In this document: positions 35,983-38,139 of the stretch, one piece after another
Layout of the letters: each line of letters opens with the position of its first letter
How positions within the stretch are numbered: position 1 is the stretch's first letter
From: DATJBF01 sp035515475
GTDB taxonomy: Bacteria > Verrucomicrobiota > Verrucomicrobiia > Palsa-1439
DNA: 38,139 nt
Assembly: GCA_035515475.1 (NCBI GenBank)
Contig: DATJBF010000026.1
Coordinates: forward strand, 1-38,139
Reading direction: 5' to 3'
Translations under genes and position numbers: made by a program
Notes under the pieces: model-generated
What the model was told of the DNA's origin: nothing
Database searches by the model: none
The model's input: only the letters and a program-made list of their open reading frames with translations

Positions 35983-35991
35983 GCGTTGGCC
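35925..35991 (+). repeat. attC: attC1, recombination site of cassette 1
   Basis: R'' is GCCCAAC (35925-35931) and the R' position is GTTGGCC (35985-35991). The inner arms GAGCC...GCGCC and GGCGC...GGCTC fold into a hairpin with unpaired bases. R'' complements the first bases of cassette 1 after attI (GTTGGGC); the TTGGCC at the 3' end belongs to cassette 2. Confidence 0.85.
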
Positions 35992-35997
35992 TGCGTA

Positions 35998-36540
35998 ATG
36001 ACAAGACGACTAAAAGGGCTGCTTCTGGTTTTGGCGTGCTGCCTCTGCGCGATGTCATTCGTGGACATGGTAGATTTCTATCTCCACTTTGGCGACTCGC
36101 TGCCCGAGTCTTGGCAGATCGTTTTTGCCGTTTGCATGGGTCCCCTCATGATGCTGTATGGTTTTGGCTTTTTTTTGGGAAGCGGGATCTTTGCGGTGTT
36201 TGCCTGGCGCAAGTTGTCGGAAGATCCTTACAAGTCATGTGCCCTTCAGCCCCTCGTAGTGCCATTGCTCAGCATCACTTGGCTCGCCTTGCAGGCGGTC
36301 CCTTTCTTGCGCGTGCCGTCAGGCACCCCAATTCGGCCGATGGGTTGGGCGTTCTTCACGCTGTTAAGTGCCTGCGTCCTCATGGTCGTCTCGGTGATCG
36401 CCAGCTTTCTCGCATTCCGAAGGGGCAAGAACAAGTTTGCATGCGCGTTCGCAGTCGTTCTCAGTATCGCCATGCTCGTTGTGCCATCGCTTTCTCTCTG
36501 TGGAGTGGCACGACTCAAGGGATTCCTACTGGAGCCGTGA
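35998..36540 (+). CDS. Cassette 2: hypothetical multi-spanning membrane protein
   Basis: A 180-aa protein with about four to five hydrophobic spans, starting M-T-R-R-L-K-G-L-L-L-V-L-A-C-C-L. ATG 35998 lies 12 bp inside the cassette; the TTG at 35986 is the first codon of the cassette itself and less likely. No family is recognised. It ends 10 bp before its attC, so unlike its neighbours it has no attC-encoded tail. The cassette spans 35986-36616. The DNA is visibly AT-richer than the pectin locus. Confidence 0.6.
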   Translation: MTRRLKGLLLVLACCLCAMSFVDMVDFYLHFGDSLPESWQIVFAVCMGPLMMLYGFGFFLGSGIFAVFAWRKLSEDPYKSCALQPLVVPLLSITWLALQAVPFLRVPSGTPIRPMGWAFFTLLSACVLMVVSVIASFLAFRRGKNKFACAFAVVLSIAMLVVPSLSLCGVARLKGFLLEP

Positions 36541-36550
36541 AGCGAACAAA

Positions 36551-36622
36551 GGCCAACCAATCACTGCACCTAACCGCTGGCCGCTCGGCGCGCCCAGCGG
36601 CAGGTGAGTTCTGTCGTTAGGC
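36551..36622 (+). repeat. attC: attC2, recombination site of cassette 2
   Basis: R'' is GGCCAAC (36551-36557), complementary to the GTTGGCC that opens cassette 2. The inner stem pairs ACCTAACCGCTGG with CCAGCGGCAGGT, with bulged bases. The R' position GTTAGGC (36616-36622) contributes TTAGGC to cassette 3. Confidence 0.88.
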
Positions 36623-36642
36623 GTCTTTACCCTCGTCACTTT

Positions 36643-37257
36643 ATGAGCATAGATTTTACAAGTCCGTTTTGGACATCCTCTGGTTGGGTGATGACTGCTG
36701 TTGGTTTGATTGTCGCAGCTTACCAGACTTATCGCGTCAAGCGCATTACTCGGCGCAACCGCGAGCAGATGCTTATGTTTCTGAGCCGTGCCAACTACGT
36801 CAGTAGTGAGCATCAGCTTGTGGACGAAATCAACAAGAGATTAGATGATCGCATCTTGCAGCGATATGTGTCCGCAGGTCATCAGGCCGGATGCGACCTC
36901 TATCTTTTTTTGGTTGAGTATTATTTATCGCTTGAGGACAAGTTCACGATTGACGACCTTCGGCGCATCTCCAATTCACCGCTTATTACTACCAAGTGGC
37001 AGGAGCAGCATTGGCGTGCCCTTATCGCTTTGCGTCCAGAGAATCGTGATAAGAATTTCCCCACAGAACTTTTTACAACGGAAGACAGAGCATCCCGATA
37101 CCTTTATCACCAATATCACAAGGACGCCAAGACGCCTAACACCGCGCTGGAGCCAACCGCCGCTGCCCCTTCAGTTTTGGACACGCCAAGTAATCCGAAG
37201 TCTGACGGCATATCCACGTCAGCTTCCGGCGGCGGCGGCTCAGCTTTGGATCGTTAG
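36643..37257 (+). CDS. Cassette 3: hypothetical protein with N-terminal membrane anchor
   Basis: A 204-aa protein starting MSIDFTSPFWTSSGWV with one hydrophobic span (~16-29) and a soluble, charged C-terminal region (Y-L-F-L-V-E-Y-Y-L-S-L-E-D-K-F-T-I-D-D-L-R-R-I). ATG 36643 is used; the GTG at 36604 lies in the preceding attC. From residue ~165 onward the protein is encoded by attC3 (N-T-A-L-E-P-T-A-A-A-P...G-G-G-G-S-A-L-D-R). The TAG stop (37255-37257) falls after the cassette boundary at 37253/37254, so the stop is supplied by the next cassette's TTAG. The cassette spans 36617-37253. Confidence 0.62.
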   Translation: MSIDFTSPFWTSSGWVMTAVGLIVAAYQTYRVKRITRRNREQMLMFLSRANYVSSEHQLVDEINKRLDDRILQRYVSAGHQAGCDLYLFLVEYYLSLEDKFTIDDLRRISNSPLITTKWQEQHWRALIALRPENRDKNFPTELFTTEDRASRYLYHQYHKDAKTPNTALEPTAAAPSVLDTPSNPKSDGISTSASGGGGSALDR

Positions 37258-37259
37258 CC
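37134..37259 (+). repeat. attC: attC3, recombination site of cassette 3
   Basis: R'' is GCCTAAC (37134-37140), complementary to the GTTAGGC that opens cassette 3. The R' position is GTTAGCC (37253-37259). The inner arms GAGCCAACCGCCGCTGCC and GGCGGCGGCGGCTC pair around a large loop (126 bp in all). The site is open in the cassette 3 frame. Confidence 0.88.
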
Positions 37260-37267
37260 GAAATCGC

Positions 37268-37633
37268 ATGATGAACCCTATTCTTGCAACGGGAGGACTG
37301 GATGATGTGGCGTTGGCGCTGGGAGAGTTCATCATTCTTTCCGTTCTTTTTGTCGCTGCCGGTTTGATCGTACTGTCTTGGTGGAAGCGTTCATTGGTGG
37401 CCGGTTTGATTGCATCCTTTCTTATTTCGGCAGCAGCTGCATTTTTCCAGCCGTGGACAGTTATACGAACAGACGAAGGCTACGACGCATATTGGCTATT
37501 CCGGCTGCGAGTCGTTTCCGTAATTTGGCTGCTGCTGGTGCTTGCTGCCGCGGCGTGTCTCTTTAGAGTGATTCGACATCGGAGATCGGCTAACAAGACG
37601 CTGCAGGCAACAGCCGCCGCGCCGGGCAGCTGA
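37268..37633 (+). CDS. Cassette 4: hypothetical membrane protein
   Basis: A 121-aa protein with three hydrophobic spans (F-I-I-L-S-V-L-F-V-A-A-G-L-I-V-L-S; G-L-I-A-S-F-L-I-S-A-A-A-A-F-F; V-I-W-L-L-L-V-L-A-A-A-A-C-L-F). The start is ATG 37268 or the adjacent ATG 37271, 15-18 bp inside the cassette. It ends in an attC-encoded tail N-K-T-L-Q-A-T-A-A-A-P-G-S, similar to the tail of cassette 3. No family is recognised. The cassette spans 37254-37705. Confidence 0.6.
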   Translation: MMNPILATGGLDDVALALGEFIILSVLFVAAGLIVLSWWKRSLVAGLIASFLISAAAAFFQPWTVIRTDEGYDAYWLFRLRVVSVIWLLLVLAAAACLFRVIRHRRSANKTLQATAAAPGS

Positions 37634-37711
37634 CCGGTTTATGAAACTTCAACGTCATCATTGCAGGCCACGCCCGCTTCCGGCGGCTGTGCCTGAGCTT
37701 TTGCGTTAGGC
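37588..37711 (+). repeat. attC: attC4, recombination site of cassette 4
   Basis: R'' is GGCTAAC (37588-37594), complementary to the GTTAGCC that opens cassette 4. The R' position is GTTAGGC (37705-37711). The inner arms AGGCAACAGCCGCC and GGCGGCTGTGCCT pair almost perfectly. Total length is 124 bp. Confidence 0.9.
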
Positions 37712-37724
37712 CACATCGAGATTT

Positions 37725-37991
37725 ATGCCATTTTCCGAAGTCCAGAAGAAGCAGTTCATCGAGTTACTTCAGACGAAAGGCTGGCAGTTACGAGATGGCA
37801 CGATTTGGTCGCCCGGCGGCGGACTTTGGTTTAGCGATTCACATTTTGGAGATTGGAGTCCGTCACAGATGCACGAGATTTTCGACCAGAGAGCCGAGCG
37901 GATTGCGAAGGCGCAGCTTGGAGATTGGCAGAAATCCAGCCACGAGAATCGGGAGGCATCTTTTGCGGCGCAGCAAGTGACAGGTTTATGA
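37725..37991 (+). CDS. Cassette 5: small hypothetical protein
   Basis: An 88-aa soluble protein starting MPFSEVQKKQFIELLQTKGW, with W-S-P-G-G-G-L-W-F and M-H-E-I-F-D-Q-R-A-E-R-I-A. ATG 37725 is 19 bp inside the cassette, which starts at 37706. It has no signal peptide or membrane span and no known family. It ends 7 bp before the R'' box of its attC, with no attC-encoded tail. Confidence 0.6.
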   Translation: MPFSEVQKKQFIELLQTKGWQLRDGTIWSPGGGLWFSDSHFGDWSPSQMHEIFDQRAERIAKAQLGDWQKSSHENREASFAAQQVTGL

Positions 37992-37998
37992 CTATGTG

Positions 37999-38005
37999 GC
38001 CTAAC
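37999..38005 (+). repeat. attC: R'' box of attC5 (site incomplete in window)
   Basis: GCCTAAC at 37999-38005 complements the GTTAGGC that opens cassette 5, as expected for its own attC. No matching R' box is seen before the window ends at 38139, so attC5 either runs past the edge or is degenerate. Confidence 0.55.
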
Positions 38006-38139
38006 ACTCATTAAGCCCGCGGGAGTAAAGACAAAAAGTGCCCCGCAGCAGATTTTTTCTCTGCTGATGCTCTCCGCAGTCGTCGGTCCGCTTGGTTTCC
38101 TTCTGCAGTCGGAACGGTACCGGCTAAACACCCATTGGG
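38006..38139. other. Non-coding tail of the window
   Basis: No gene is seen. It contains one perfect 7-bp hairpin, CAGCAGA (38046-38052) with TCTGCTG (38060-38066), around a T-rich loop. It may be the variable middle of attC5. Confidence 0.35.

Noticed and set aside
35979..36620. A 213-codon alternative frame in cassette 2 with an attC-encoded tail (N-Q-S-L-H-L-T-A-G)
   Set aside because: The overlapping frame 35998-36540 has a clear membrane-protein pattern and an ATG at the usual distance from the cassette start; the alternative looks Arg/His-rich. The tail similarity comes from attC DNA.

Overview
The window looks like a GC-rich chromosomal segment of an environmental, pectin-degrading bacterium. 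A Verrucomicrobiota-type host (Pedosphaera/Limisphaerales-like) fits best. That is inferred from secreted enzymes ending in a D-x-DGDG...AGTDPT...RFYR module, from many GTAGCC...GGCTAC palindromes, and from cassette proteins ending in LEPTAAAP-like tails. No rRNA or other direct taxonomic marker is present.

Layout. (1) 1-4139 is an AT-richer accessory zone: a HEPN-like protein, a CoiA-like nuclease, an HNH-like protein with a truncated second copy, a small hypothetical protein and two stretches without genes. (2) 4140-7274 holds a GT-C-like membrane protein and two weak hypothetical ORFs. (3) 7275-10980 is one large secreted astacin protease/beta-helix gene, broken by two in-frame TAG codons and one frameshift. 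(4) 11076-29374 is a pectin utilisation locus: kduD and kduI on the minus strand; a plus-strand run of GH28 polygalacturonase, a three-domain pectin de-esterase, a divergent pectinesterase, a BNR-GH78 rhamnosidase fusion, a UxaE-like epimerase and uxaC; then two PL1 pectate lyases on the minus strand. (5) 29676-33743 is housekeeping-like: a histone-deacetylase-family protein with a 47-aa lipoprotein gene just upstream, ftsH, and an SDR. (6) 33972 to the window end is a chromosomal integron: an IntI-type integrase facing away from five consecutive gene cassettes.

How the genes work together. Secreted CE8, CE12-like and alpha/beta-hydrolase esterase domains would strip methyl and acetyl groups from pectin. 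PL1 lyases and GH28 would cut homogalacturonan, and GH78 would release rhamnose from rhamnogalacturonan. Unsaturated uronate from lyases would pass through KduI and KduD to 2-keto-3-deoxygluconate. Saturated galacturonate from GH28 would pass through UxaC and a UxaE-like epimerase to fructuronate. The later enzymes (UxuB, UxuA, KdgK, KdgA) and transporters are not in the window.

The most notable structure is the integron. The first bases of each cassette (TTRRRY) are the exact complement of the R'' core of that same cassette's own attC, 0.45-0.65 kb downstream. This holds for all five cassettes and fixes the four internal boundaries and the attI junction to the base. Other unusual features are palindromic repeats lying inside signal-peptide coding sequence of two pectinolytic genes, unusual enzyme fusions, and a multi-lesion astacin gene.
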